Assembly (NCBI RefSeq): GCF_005503555.1
Contig: NZ_SCNG01000001.1
Coordinates: 372,001 to 436,000 of the forward strand
Direction: 5' to 3'
DNA from: Rudaea sp. 3F27F6
GTDB lineage: Bacteria; Pseudomonadota; Gammaproteobacteria; Xanthomonadales; Rhodanobacteraceae
DNA length: 64,000 nt
A program made the translations under genes and the position numbers. The notes beneath the pieces are model-generated. The model worked only from the letters and a program-made list of their open reading frames with translations. It was not told where the DNA came from and did not search any database. Within the stretch, counting starts at the first letter, position 1; each line of letters opens with the position of its first letter. Shown here piece by piece: positions 9,566-18,682 of the stretch.

Positions 9566-11995
9566 TCAGGCGCGGCGTGTGCGCTGCCCGTTCAACTGCG
9601 TATTGAGCAGATCGCGCATCGCCTGCGCACCGATCGTGTGCGAAAAGAACCAGCCCTGGGCGAGCTGGCAGCCGAGTTCGCGCAGCACCTTGACCGTGCG
9701 GCTGTCCTCGACCGCCTCGGCGACGAGGTCGATCTCGAGCGTGCGCCCGAGCGCGAGAATGCTCGCGACGATGCGCCGCGCCTTGTCGTCGGCGGCCAGA
9801 TCGGAAACGAAGGCGCGATCGAGCTTGATGCGATCGACCGGTAGCTGACGCAGGTAGGCGATCGAGGAGTAACCCGTACCGAAATCATCGAGCGCGATGC
9901 GCACGCCGGCCTCGCGCAGCAGCGCAAGCTGATCGAGCACGACGCTGTCGGAACGGATCAGCACGCCTTCGGTGATCTCGAAGCACAGATTGCGGCCCGG
10001 AACGCGGTAGCGCGCGAGTTCCTGCAACACGTGCCCGGCCCATTGCGGATTCTGCATCTCGCTCGCCGACACGTTCACCGAGATCGCGAAATTCGGCAGG
10101 CGCGCGAGCGGCCAGCTCGCGACCGCGCGCAGCGTGGCCGACAGAATGCCGCGGTCGAGATCGCCGATCAGGTTCTTGCGTTCGGCCCATTCGATGATGT
10201 CGCCCGTGGTCAGCCCCTCGGGCGCGCCGGGCCAGCGCAGCAGGGCCTCGGCACCGCGGATCTCGCCGCTGCGGATGTCGACGATCGGCTCGAAGCGCGG
10301 CTCGAATGCGCGCTCGTTCCATGCGCCCTCGATCTCCGCGTCGAAAAGCGCCGCTTGCGTCTGCGGCACCGCGCTCTTGCGCAAGCCTTCAACGTAGCCG
10401 GCGTAGTAGCGTTCAAGCTGGAATATGCGGCGGTCGTTGTTCGCGATCAGGGCGAGGAACAGGCCGATGAGCACACAGAGCAACTGCGGCAGCGCCTGGC
10501 CGAGCCACCACAATGGCGCGCTCAGATACGGCAGGGCCATCTTCGACGTCGCCACGGTGAGATGCCAGACGTCGCTGCCGATCTTCAGCGTGAATTCCTG
10601 AGCGAGGTGCGGATCGGCATTGCGGATCCGCGTCGGCCCGGCCGGCATCTCGGCCAGGGTCTCGCCGCCCGCGTTGGTCAATTGCAGGTCGTGGCCGCCC
10701 GCAAGCAGCTCGCGGCTCATGCCGTGGCCGCCGAGCAGAGCCTGGATCTTCAGCGGCGCGACCACCGCACCGCGCGGATCGACGGTGGGCAGATACAGAA
10801 ACACCGCCGGCACGTGCTCGCCGTCGGCGCGCAGTGAGATCGAGCGCGCCGACGCGGCGAGGCCGCCGCTCTGCGATTGCAGCAGCGCCGCACGCCGCTG
10901 CGCTTCGGAGGCAAGGTCGAATCCGAGCAGCGGCTTGCGCTCCTGCGGCGCGATGCGCAACAGCGGCCAGTATTCGTCGCGGCGCGGCGCGGCGGCGAGA
11001 CTGCCGCTTTCGTCGACCTGGGTCAGCGGCGTCGCCACGCCGCGCTGCGCGGCGAGCCCCGCCTCGGTGCGCGCGCGCTCGGCATCGGGGATATGTTCGG
11101 CCCAGCCGAGTCCGAGCAACAGATGCGATCCTTCCAGCAGTTCCCCGGCGAACTGATCGAACTGCGTCGGCGACACGTCGCCGGTGACGCGATAGAACGC
11201 ACGCAACAGCAGCAGTTTCTGTTCGGCCGCGTCGAGATCGGCCTGGATCTCGTTCTTGAAGGAAATACCGAGATTCTCGAAACGCTGCTGCTCGCGCTGC
11301 ACCTGCTGTAAACCGAGATAGGCGGCCAAAGCGATCGCCGCCGACGTGACCAGAGCCAGCATGATGCGCGGATTGCGCAGCCGGTTCTGAGCGAGCCTCG
11401 GCATGTTCTTGCGCAATTCGCCGACCACGATCACTGGCACCGCCATCCAGACCGAGAGCGTCGTCGATACCCACATCGCACTCGCGAACAGTAGGTTCTC
11501 GGCAGCCAGCGGCACGTTGACCCAGCCGAAAACAAAGCCGAGGGCCAGTGTTCTCAACAGGCATACTGTGGGACCGACGAGCAGCATCAAGCCTATCCAG
11601 CCCGGCAGCGACAGCGAGCCGTCGCGTATATCGACGACATAGGCGCGCAAGATGCGGACGCCGAGCCAGGCCTGCACCGTGCCGACCGAACAGACCACGA
11701 GCAGCAGCGCGGTGTCGGCCGGCGCGGGCTGCGCCTTGCCCGTCCACGACAACAGGCTGAACCACTGCCAGTCGTTCGACCAGTTGTGGATCAGCGCGGC
11801 GAGAAACACGCCGACGAGCGCGGGCCGGCCCCAGTAGTACGCGAAGAGCAGGCTGGCTCCGGTCATCGGCCAGATCAGCGTGTAGCGGTAGAACGAACTG
11901 GAAAGCGCGAGCGTGGCGGTCATCACGCCGACGAGCGCCACGGTGGTGAGCAGCGTTTTGTATACGCTCGGCCACCAGCCGGTCGCGACGCTCAT
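9566..11995 (-). CDS. MASE1-CHASE-EAL cyclic-di-GMP phosphodiesterase
   Basis: 809 residues. An N-terminal multi-helix MASE1-like sensor (about 12-230) is followed by a periplasmic CHASE-like domain (about 235-490), a transmembrane helix (about 495-518) and a cytoplasmic EAL domain (about 555-805). The EAL motif is E583-A-L-L-R, and FEITEG, DDFGTGYSS, IKLDRAFV and the late EAVED are all present, so hydrolytic activity on c-di-GMP is expected. There is no GGDEF domain. It is convergent with regA, with 18 bp between the stop codons. The ligand of the CHASE domain is unknown. Confidence 0.9.
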   Translation of the reverse strand: MSVATGWWPSVYKTLLTTVALVGVMTATLALSSSFYRYTLIWPMTGASLLFAYYWGRPALVGVFLAALIHNWSNDWQWFSLLSWTGKAQPAPADTALLLVVCSVGTVQAWLGVRILRAYVVDIRDGSLSLPGWIGLMLLVGPTVCLLRTLALGFVFGWVNVPLAAENLLFASAMWVSTTLSVWMAVPVIVVGELRKNMPRLAQNRLRNPRIMLALVTSAAIALAAYLGLQQVQREQQRFENLGISFKNEIQADLDAAEQKLLLLRAFYRVTGDVSPTQFDQFAGELLEGSHLLLGLGWAEHIPDAERARTEAGLAAQRGVATPLTQVDESGSLAAAPRRDEYWPLLRIAPQERKPLLGFDLASEAQRRAALLQSQSGGLAASARSISLRADGEHVPAVFLYLPTVDPRGAVVAPLKIQALLGGHGMSRELLAGGHDLQLTNAGGETLAEMPAGPTRIRNADPHLAQEFTLKIGSDVWHLTVATSKMALPYLSAPLWWLGQALPQLLCVLIGLFLALIANNDRRIFQLERYYAGYVEGLRKSAVPQTQAALFDAEIEGAWNERAFEPRFEPIVDIRSGEIRGAEALLRWPGAPEGLTTGDIIEWAERKNLIGDLDRGILSATLRAVASWPLARLPNFAISVNVSASEMQNPQWAGHVLQELARYRVPGRNLCFEITEGVLIRSDSVVLDQLALLREAGVRIALDDFGTGYSSIAYLRQLPVDRIKLDRAFVSDLAADDKARRIVASILALGRTLEIDLVAEAVEDSRTVKVLRELGCQLAQGWFFSHTIGAQAMRDLLNTQLNGQRTRRA

Positions 11996-12226
11996 CGTCG
12001 CACCTTCGACTCGCGGAAAGGTTTCGCTACCGGAACGGACACGAAGGCTCTCCTGCTCGATCTGGATCGATCAATCTGCCGCATGCTAACAGACGTGCGC
12101 TCGATCGGGGGCGGGAAACCGGCGTTGCGCCGGAGCGGATGTCCGCGCAACGATGCTAAGCCACATCCGTGCTTTCACGTAAATAGCCCTTTCGTCCGTG
12201 GCCCCCGTTGCGCCGCCGGCGGTCAC

Positions 12227-12268
12227 TTGACAAATCCGAAACTTAAACATACCGTCCAAATGGTATGT
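12227..12268 (+). promoter_or_regulatory. Candidate promoter with TetR-type operator for the five-gene operon
   Basis: A consensus -35 box TTGACA lies at 12227-12232. About 16 bp later, where the -10 box should be, begins the perfect inverted repeat ACATACC-N8-GGTATGT (12247-12268), a shape common among TetR-family operators. The operon start codon is at 12386, giving a leader of about 120 nt. The last gene of the operon encodes a TetR regulator, so autoregulation is the natural reading, but it is an inference. The remainder of 11996-12385 shows no gene or other clear site. Confidence 0.55.
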
Positions 12269-12385
12269 AGAATTTCAATCGCCGCCGCCGGAAGCGATCC
12301 GGCAGCGGTGCGATGTTCGGGGGCGAGGTCAGGATGCCGTTGTGCGCTCGCCGGCGTAGGCATTTCATCATCAGCGAGGTGGGCA

Positions 12386-14545
12386 ATGGGGGCATCCAAG
12401 AATCGACTGCTGCGCACGATCATCCATGCGGGGCTCTGCGCAGCGCTGGCCGGGCCGTGGCCCGGCGCGCAGGCGCATGCCGCGGAAGCGGCGGACGACG
12501 CTCCGGCCGACGCCGCGCAGGACGGCGAACAGAGGAAGTCGCCGGACAAGAACGGTCAGCTCGAAACAATCACGGTCACCGCGACCAAGCGCGGCGAGTC
12601 GATCGAGAAAGTACCGATGGCGATCACCGCGATCAGCGGCAGCAAGCTCGAAGACCTCGGCGCGGTGAATTTCGAGGATTTCGCCCGCACCGTGCCGGGC
12701 CTCGACTTCGCCGCGCTCGGCGCCGGGCAGAACCGCGCGACGATCCGCGGCGTGTCGACGTTCTCGGGCGTATCGGTCATCGGCATCTATCTCGACGATT
12801 CGCCGGTCGCCTCGCCGATCAACTACACCCAGCCGAGCCTGGCGCTCTACGACATCGACCGCATCGAAGTGCTGCGCGGCCCGCAGGGCACTCTGTACGG
12901 CGAAGGCTCGCTCGGCGGCACGATCCGCTACATCACGCGGCCGGCCGAACTCGACGCGACCGAGGCGAGTTTCGCGACGTCCCTGTCGAGCACCGAGCAC
13001 GGCGGTCTCAATTACAGCGTCGCCGGCATGTTCAATGCCCCGGTCGTGAACGACCGGCTCGCGGTGCGCGGTGAAGTGCAGCACATCCAGGACGCCGGCT
13101 TCATCAAGAACGTGCCGCTCAACGACGACGGTTACAACGACAGTCATACCGACGCGGCGCGGTTGAAGACCACGCTCAAGCTCTCCGACGATTTCAGCGT
13201 GCGCGCGAGCTTCATGTATCAGAACATCGTCCAGGGCGCGCCGAACGTCGAAAGCTACGACGCGCCGCGCGGCTCGCTGCTCAACTACGACACCGCGCAA
13301 CAGTCGTACCGCGACCGCTTCTACCAGTCGAACGTCACCGCCGAGTACCGGTTCGACTGGGCCGACGTTCAGTCGTCGACGTCCTACTTCGACCGGCGCA
13401 CCGACGCCGACCAGCAGTCACGCGGCTTGCAGTTGAACCTCGGCGCCTACCCGTACCCGCTCTATTCCGTCACCGAGAACAAGTACAACGTGTTCACCGA
13501 GGAACTGCGCGCGGCCTCGCGCGGCGACGGCCCGTTCAAGTGGGTTGGCGGCGTCTACTACAAGAACCAGAACGTGATCCAGCACGAGAACGACTTCAAT
13601 ACCGTGCCGAGCGGCCCGTTCGTCGGCAACCGCTATCAGAAGCAGAGCTTCGAACAGGTTGCCGTATTCGGCGAAGCGAGCTATGCGATCACGCCGGCAC
13701 TGACCGCGACCTTGGGATTGCGCTGGTTCGACGAGAACCAGAAAGCGATCGACGAACTCGGCCGCAACTTTACCGTGTCGGCGAGCAAGGTCGTGCCGAA
13801 GGGCGTCCTCCAGTACAACTTCGCCGACGATCGCATGATCTACGCGAGCGTGACCGAAGGCTTCCGTTCGGGCGGGGTCAACTTCTACAAAGTGCCCGGC
13901 GTCGACACGACCTACAAGCCGGATACGACGCTCAATTACGAGGTCGGCACGAAACTCGCGTTCTTCGATCGCCACCTGACCGTCAATCTGGCCGCGTACT
14001 ACATCGACTGGCGCGATCTGCAGACCTTCGTCTACCGCCCCGACATCGGCCCGTCGGCGTTCTTCGTCGAGAACGTCTCGGCCGCGCGCAGCAAGGGTTT
14101 CGAGTGGGAAATCGCCTGGGCGCCCGAAGCGGTCGCAGGGCTGACGCTTGGCTTCAACGGCAACGTCACCGACGCGCGCTTCACCAAGGACGCGCCGTTC
14201 GAGGGCAAGGCCGGCAACCGCCTGCCGCAGGTGCCGGCGAACAATTCGAGCGCGTTCGCCCAGTACGAATTCCCGATCGCGGACTCGAAAGCCGGCTTCG
14301 TGCGCGTCGACTACCAGCGCGTCGGCACGTTCTACAACAGCGGCAGCAACACGCTCAGTTCGGGCGGCTACGACCTGGTCAACCTGCGCGCGGGTGTCGA
14401 CCTCAGCGAGCGCTGGCGCGTGAACGTGTTCGTCAACAACGCCGGCAATACGGTCGCCGATCTGTACAAGTACTACAGCACTTACTACGGCACCTTCCGC
14501 AACCCGCCGCGCACGATCGGCGTCGAGTCGCGCTGGACGCTCTGA
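12386..14545 (+). CDS. TonB-dependent outer-membrane receptor (first gene of five-gene operon)
   Basis: I chose the ATG at 12386 (719 aa) because it gives a signal peptide ending near AQAHA (about residue 33); the frame is open further upstream but without a signal. A TonB-box-like ETITVTATK is followed by a plug domain (PMAITAISG, IRGVSTFSGVSVIGIYLDD, RIEVLRGPQGTLYG) and a 22-strand barrel with a C-terminal aromatic-basic strand ending in RWTL. Such receptors import large or scarce nutrients across the outer membrane using TonB-ExbBD. The stop codon is 3 bp from the next start. The ligand is not evident; the neighbours argue for an organic molecule rather than a siderophore. Confidence 0.9.
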   Translation: MGASKNRLLRTIIHAGLCAALAGPWPGAQAHAAEAADDAPADAAQDGEQRKSPDKNGQLETITVTATKRGESIEKVPMAITAISGSKLEDLGAVNFEDFARTVPGLDFAALGAGQNRATIRGVSTFSGVSVIGIYLDDSPVASPINYTQPSLALYDIDRIEVLRGPQGTLYGEGSLGGTIRYITRPAELDATEASFATSLSSTEHGGLNYSVAGMFNAPVVNDRLAVRGEVQHIQDAGFIKNVPLNDDGYNDSHTDAARLKTTLKLSDDFSVRASFMYQNIVQGAPNVESYDAPRGSLLNYDTAQQSYRDRFYQSNVTAEYRFDWADVQSSTSYFDRRTDADQQSRGLQLNLGAYPYPLYSVTENKYNVFTEELRAASRGDGPFKWVGGVYYKNQNVIQHENDFNTVPSGPFVGNRYQKQSFEQVAVFGEASYAITPALTATLGLRWFDENQKAIDELGRNFTVSASKVVPKGVLQYNFADDRMIYASVTEGFRSGGVNFYKVPGVDTTYKPDTTLNYEVGTKLAFFDRHLTVNLAAYYIDWRDLQTFVYRPDIGPSAFFVENVSAARSKGFEWEIAWAPEAVAGLTLGFNGNVTDARFTKDAPFEGKAGNRLPQVPANNSSAFAQYEFPIADSKAGFVRVDYQRVGTFYNSGSNTLSSGGYDLVNLRAGVDLSERWRVNVFVNNAGNTVADLYKYYSTYYGTFRNPPRTIGVESRWTL

Positions 14546-14548
14546 TCC

Positions 14549-15925
14549 ATGCGCCACGTACCGGCGATCACTCTGACCACGGCGCAGCGCTGGGCCTTCG
14601 CCGGCGTCAACGTGCCGTTTGCGATCCTGCACGCGCCGGCGCTCGGCACCCTGCCGGCGCTGTACGCGAAGTACGCGCACCTCGATCTCGTCTTCATGGG
14701 CCTCGTGCTGACGCTCGCGCGCGTGCTCGACTGCGTGCTCGATCCGATCACCGGCTACGCCTCCGACCGCACCGTGTCGCGCTTCGGCCGGCGCAAGCCG
14801 TGGATCTTCGCCGGGGCGCTGCTCGCGAGCGTCTCGGCGTACTTCGTGTTCCGCCCGTCGCCGGCGACGGGTGCGGCCTACTTCGCGCTGTGGTATTTCC
14901 TCCTCTACGTCGGCTGGACCCTCGGCGAGATTCCGCACACCGCCTGGCTCAGCGAACTCTCGCACAACTACGACGAGCGTTCGCACCTGTCGACCCTGCG
15001 CAAAACCGCCGGCCTGATCGGCGGTCTCATGTTTCCGCTGATCGCCTTCCTGCCGATCTTCCCGACCACCGACATCACTCCCGACGTCACCGCGTTCGCC
15101 TCCTATCTGGTCATCGTACTGATGCCGATCACCGTGTTCTGGGCGCTGCGCAGTCTGCCGAACGACACCGCCGCCGCGCCGAACCGCACGCCGCTCATCG
15201 AAGTGTTGCGCGGCGTCGCGCGCAACCGCCCGTTCTGGATCTACATGGCGTCGAACGCCTGCTCGGGTCTTGGCTCGGGCATGGTCGCGGCGCTGTTCTT
15301 CTTCTATCTCGACAGCTATCTCGGCATCGGCAGCAAGCTCGCCCACATCACCATTATGGTCTTCGTCGCCTCGCTGCTCGGCACGAACTTCTGGCTGCGC
15401 GTGATGTACCGGATCGGCAAGCACCGCACTCTCGCGATCTGCTGCGCGACCTCGATGCTGACCCTCGTTGTGATGGCGATGATCCGTCCGGGCGACTACG
15501 CCTTCTGGGCCATCTTCGTCGTCTTCGCCACGTCGGCGTTCTGCGCGACAGGCTACGAAGCGGCCGGCATGGCGATGATGGCCGACATCGTCGACTACGA
15601 CACGCTGAAGACCGGCGACCGGCGCGCCGGCAACTATTTCGCCGCGATGTCCTTCGTCAGCAAGCTCAATCTCGCCGCGGGCGGCGGCGTCGCGCTGATC
15701 CTCGTCGGCCTGTTCGGTTTCAGCCCGAGCAAGCCGAACGGCACCCTGGCGATGACCGGCTTCTTCACCGTCTTCATCGCGATCCCGATCGTGCTCAACG
15801 CGCTCGCCGCGTGGTTCGCCTGGCGCTTCCCGCTCGACCGCCGCCGCCAGGACATCGTCCGCCGCCGTATCGAGGACCGCGACCTGCGCGCCGCGCAGGC
15901 CTCCGCCACAGGAGTATCGCCATGA
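14549..15925 (+). CDS. GPH/MelB-type major facilitator permease
   Basis: 458 residues with about 12 hydrophobic helices. The loop after the second helix carries DPITGYASDRT and RFGRRKPW, the signature of the glycoside-pentoside-hexuronide cation symporters (MFS_2, MelB-like). It starts 4 bp after the receptor gene and its stop overlaps the next start (ATGA). It would move the receptor's ligand, or a product of it, across the inner membrane. The substrate need not be a sugar; related permeases carry varied organic solutes. Confidence 0.87.
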   Translation: MRHVPAITLTTAQRWAFAGVNVPFAILHAPALGTLPALYAKYAHLDLVFMGLVLTLARVLDCVLDPITGYASDRTVSRFGRRKPWIFAGALLASVSAYFVFRPSPATGAAYFALWYFLLYVGWTLGEIPHTAWLSELSHNYDERSHLSTLRKTAGLIGGLMFPLIAFLPIFPTTDITPDVTAFASYLVIVLMPITVFWALRSLPNDTAAAPNRTPLIEVLRGVARNRPFWIYMASNACSGLGSGMVAALFFFYLDSYLGIGSKLAHITIMVFVASLLGTNFWLRVMYRIGKHRTLAICCATSMLTLVVMAMIRPGDYAFWAIFVVFATSAFCATGYEAAGMAMMADIVDYDTLKTGDRRAGNYFAAMSFVSKLNLAAGGGVALILVGLFGFSPSKPNGTLAMTGFFTVFIAIPIVLNALAAWFAWRFPLDRRRQDIVRRRIEDRDLRAAQASATGVSP

Positions 15926-16575
15926 TCTTTGAAGTACTGACCACGGCGAGCTGCCGCTGGTCGATCCGCAATATCGTCGCACTGCGCGAAAAGCAGGCGG
16001 CCTACACCCTCGTCGATGTCGCCACGGCCGCTGGCAAGGCACCGTGGTTTCTCGCGCTGACGCCGTTCGGCAAGACGCCGGGGCTGCGTCACGCCGGCGA
16101 AATCGTGGTCGAGAGCCGCGAGATCAACGAGTACGTCGATGCCGCCGCGCCGGGACGCGCCCTGCTTCCGTCCGATCCACTGCGGCGCAGTTGGGCACGC
16201 ATCTGGAACGGCTACTGCGACGAGGTGCTGATGCGCTGCATCTATCGCCTCACCGCGCCGGTCGGCACACCGGAACGCGTCGACGCACTCGACCAGTTCG
16301 ACCGCGCGCTCGCACGCGCCGACCGGCATGTCTTCGAGCACGCTGCCGCGGACGGCCTCTGGGGCGGAGAGCAGCCCGGCCTGACCGATATCTGCTACTG
16401 GACGGTGTTCGACGTGCTCGCGCGCGTCGAGTCGATGGCCGACGCGCGGCATTTGCTCGGCCATCACCCGACTCTGCAGCGCTGGAGCGAGCGGCTGCTC
16501 GCGCATCCTAGCTTCCGCGTCGCCGAGGCCGAGCTTGTGGCGATGTCGGCCCCTCCTTCTGCTTGCCTCCACTGA
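15922..16575 (+). CDS. Glutathione S-transferase-like protein
   Basis: 217 residues. The N-terminal half looks like a thioredoxin-fold GST domain (FEVLTTASCRWSIRNIVALREK, then TPFGKTPGLRHAGEIVVESREINEYVD, which carries the cis-Pro region and the ES pair that binds glutathione's gamma-glutamyl group). The C-terminal half is helical with LTDICYWTVFDVLARVES, as in GST C-terminal domains. A ribosome-binding site CAGGAG lies 8 bp before the ATG, which overlaps the permease stop codon. It might conjugate, isomerise or reductively process the imported compound; the exact reaction cannot be read from the sequence. Confidence 0.82.
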   Translation: MIFEVLTTASCRWSIRNIVALREKQAAYTLVDVATAAGKAPWFLALTPFGKTPGLRHAGEIVVESREINEYVDAAAPGRALLPSDPLRRSWARIWNGYCDEVLMRCIYRLTAPVGTPERVDALDQFDRALARADRHVFEHAAADGLWGGEQPGLTDICYWTVFDVLARVESMADARHLLGHHPTLQRWSERLLAHPSFRVAEAELVAMSAPPSACLH

Positions 16576-16576
16576 C

Positions 16577-17980
16577 ATGTCTTCGACGATTCCGCACTCC
16601 GGCGAGTCCGCCGCCGCGCACGCCTCCGTCATCACCGCCGAAGCGCATTGGCCGTTCTCCGACCTCGATGCCGCGCTTGCCGAGGCGCGCGCCCGCGACA
16701 AACCGGTGTTCGCCTACTGGAGCACCGAGTGGTGCCCGCCTTGCGGTGAAATGCGTGCGACCGTGTTCCGCACCGCGGAATTCCAGGCGCGCCTCGGCAG
16801 CGTCGTCGCACTCGCGATCGACGGCGATGCGCCGCTTGCACAGAGCGCGGGCGACCGGCTCGGCACCACGGTCTATCCGACCATGCTTCTGCTCGGCAAC
16901 GACGGCGAGGAATGGCTGCGCTTTCCGGGCGGTCTGCGCGCCGCCACCTTTTGCAAGGTACTCGACCTCGCCGTGGAGAAGCGCACGCCGATTTCCGTGC
17001 TCGCCTCGCGCCTGCTCGGCGGCGAGGCGCTCGACGCCGGCGATTTTCGTCTGCTCGCGTTCCACTACTGGCCGCAGGACGGCCGCACCGCGGCAGGCGA
17101 CCGGCGTCTGGGGCTGCTCGAACGGCTCGACGAACGCCTGCCGCCGCAGCTCGAAGTGGAGGCAGCGCGCGTCTTCCTCTGGCGCTTGCTCGAAACCGCT
17201 GCGCACCATGCGACCGACCCGGCTTCGGTCGCCGCACCGCTGCGCACACATCTGCACGAGCGTTTGCTCAGCCTACTGCGTTCGTCGCAGGCAAGCTACG
17301 CGACGCTCTACTACCTGATCGTCGGCACCGGTCCCGTGCTCGGCCTGCTCGCTCCCGATTCCGGCGCGGCTCGGCACAAGTTGCTCGACGCACTGATCGC
17401 CGCGCTCGAACGCGTGCTCGACGACACCGATCTCTCCGCGACCGAGCGCCTGATCGCCTTGTCCACGCATGCCGACCTGACACGCAAGCTCGTCGCGCCC
17501 GACGAACTCGACGCGCGGCTGCGCGAACGCGTACGCGCCACGGTCGAGCGAGCCGAAGCGCAGACGAGTTGGCCGCCAGAGCGGCAAAGCGTGATGAACA
17601 TGGCTGGTCATCTGCTCAAGCAATGCGGTTTCCGCGGCGAAGCGGAAGCACTGTTCCGCAAGGCGACGCGTGAAGCGGTCGGCCCGACCTATTTCATGCC
17701 GTATCTGGCCGAAATCTGCATCGAAGATGGCCGCGCCGACGAGGCGCTGGATTGGTGGCTGCGCGCGTACGAAGAAACCCGCGGCAAAAACTCGCGCTTC
17801 GCTCTCGGCGTGCGCTACCTCGCCGCGCTGATCCGACATTTCCCCGAACGCACTGCGCAGATCGAGGCGCTGGCCACGCGCCTGCTCGGCGAACTCGGCG
17901 ACGATCCCGACCTGACCCGCGGGCGCAACGGCAATTCGCTGCGCCAGCTCGCCCTTGCGTTAAAATCCCGGCGGCGATGA
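16577..17980 (+). CDS. Thioredoxin-like protein with CPPC motif and long helical C-terminal region
   Basis: 467 residues from the ATG at 16577, one base after the GST stop. An alternative ATG 14 codons upstream overlaps the GST gene. The N-terminal domain (about 25-140) has the redox motif WCPPC (Cys53, Cys56) and a cis-Pro VYPTMLLL strand, as in DsbD-gamma/thioredoxin_7 proteins. Residues about 150-467 are Leu/Ala/Arg-rich helices with TPR-like spacing (for example GEAEALFRKATREA and GRADEALDWWLRAYEE). No convincing signal peptide is present, so a cytoplasmic location is likely. It may regenerate or chaperone a partner of this operon. I do not recognise a named family for the full-length protein. 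Confidence 0.75.
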   Translation: MSSTIPHSGESAAAHASVITAEAHWPFSDLDAALAEARARDKPVFAYWSTEWCPPCGEMRATVFRTAEFQARLGSVVALAIDGDAPLAQSAGDRLGTTVYPTMLLLGNDGEEWLRFPGGLRAATFCKVLDLAVEKRTPISVLASRLLGGEALDAGDFRLLAFHYWPQDGRTAAGDRRLGLLERLDERLPPQLEVEAARVFLWRLLETAAHHATDPASVAAPLRTHLHERLLSLLRSSQASYATLYYLIVGTGPVLGLLAPDSGAARHKLLDALIAALERVLDDTDLSATERLIALSTHADLTRKLVAPDELDARLRERVRATVERAEAQTSWPPERQSVMNMAGHLLKQCGFRGEAEALFRKATREAVGPTYFMPYLAEICIEDGRADEALDWWLRAYEETRGKNSRFALGVRYLAALIRHFPERTAQIEALATRLLGELGDDPDLTRGRNGNSLRQLALALKSRRR

Positions 17981-18654
17981 GCCCGCCTACCGCCAAACTG
18001 CGATCCGCCCGCCCCGATTCGGACGTCGCCGCCAAGAAGGCGCCGACAGCCCCCACACGCACACGCAAACCGCGCCAGCGGCCAACGCAGGAGGAGCGCA
18101 GCGCGGCGACCCAACTCGTCCTGCTCGACGCGACGCTCGACTGCATGAAAGAACTCGGCTACGCGAATACGACCCTGGCCGAAATCGAAAAGCGCTCGCG
18201 CATGACGCGCGGCGCCCTGCTGCACCACTACCCGAACAAGAACGCGATCATCGTCGCGGCCTTCGTCCACCTCTATCGCGAGCGCATCAAACGCTTCCAG
18301 ACCCTCGTGCGCACGAAAAAAGCCGGCATGCACGGCGCCGTGTCGATGATCCGCGGCGAGATGGAAGAGTGGTTCCCGATGACGCTCGAATTCATGAGCG
18401 CGATGCGCACGGACCGCACCCTGCACAAGCTGTTCGACATCGAGATCGGCAAGTGGACGCAGTCGATTTCCACGACCTACGAATCGTTGATCCCCGAACT
18501 CGATTCGACGCCGTCGCCGCTGCTCGTGCAGTACGTGATCGGCTGCTTCCTGCGCGGCCTGTGCCTCGAAGCGATCGTCACCGAGAAGCCCCTGGTCGAC
18601 AAGATTTTCGACCAGTTCGTCGAGATTCTCGAAGCCTATCTCGGCTCGCTCTGA
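17977..18654 (+). CDS. TetR-family transcriptional regulator, last gene of the operon
   Basis: 225 residues. A basic, disordered N-terminus (1-40) precedes the TetR helix-turn-helix (about 45-95, with TTLAEIEKRSRMTRGALLHHYPNK), and a helical ligand-binding domain completes the protein. The ATG overlaps the previous stop codon (ATGA), so it is translated with the operon. The palindrome at 12247-12268 before the first gene is the likely operator, which would make this a ligand-relieved autorepressor of its own uptake operon. That link is inferred from position only. Confidence 0.88.
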   Translation: MSPPTAKLRSARPDSDVAAKKAPTAPTRTRKPRQRPTQEERSAATQLVLLDATLDCMKELGYANTTLAEIEKRSRMTRGALLHHYPNKNAIIVAAFVHLYRERIKRFQTLVRTKKAGMHGAVSMIRGEMEEWFPMTLEFMSAMRTDRTLHKLFDIEIGKWTQSISTTYESLIPELDSTPSPLLVQYVIGCFLRGLCLEAIVTEKPLVDKIFDQFVEILEAYLGSL

Positions 18655-18682
18655 ACGACAGCGCGAGCCGAGCGCCCCAGCG

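Noticed and set aside
11786-12385. 600-bp upstream extension of the first receptor gene
   Set aside because: It runs antisense through the EAL gene start and through the promoter and operator; the signal peptide begins at 12386.
13418-16575. Long open frames on both strands over the receptor, permease and GST genes
   Set aside because: The minus-strand frame and the out-of-phase plus-strand frame have no domains. Only the last 217 codons of the plus-strand frame, from the ATG at 15922, form a real GST-like gene.
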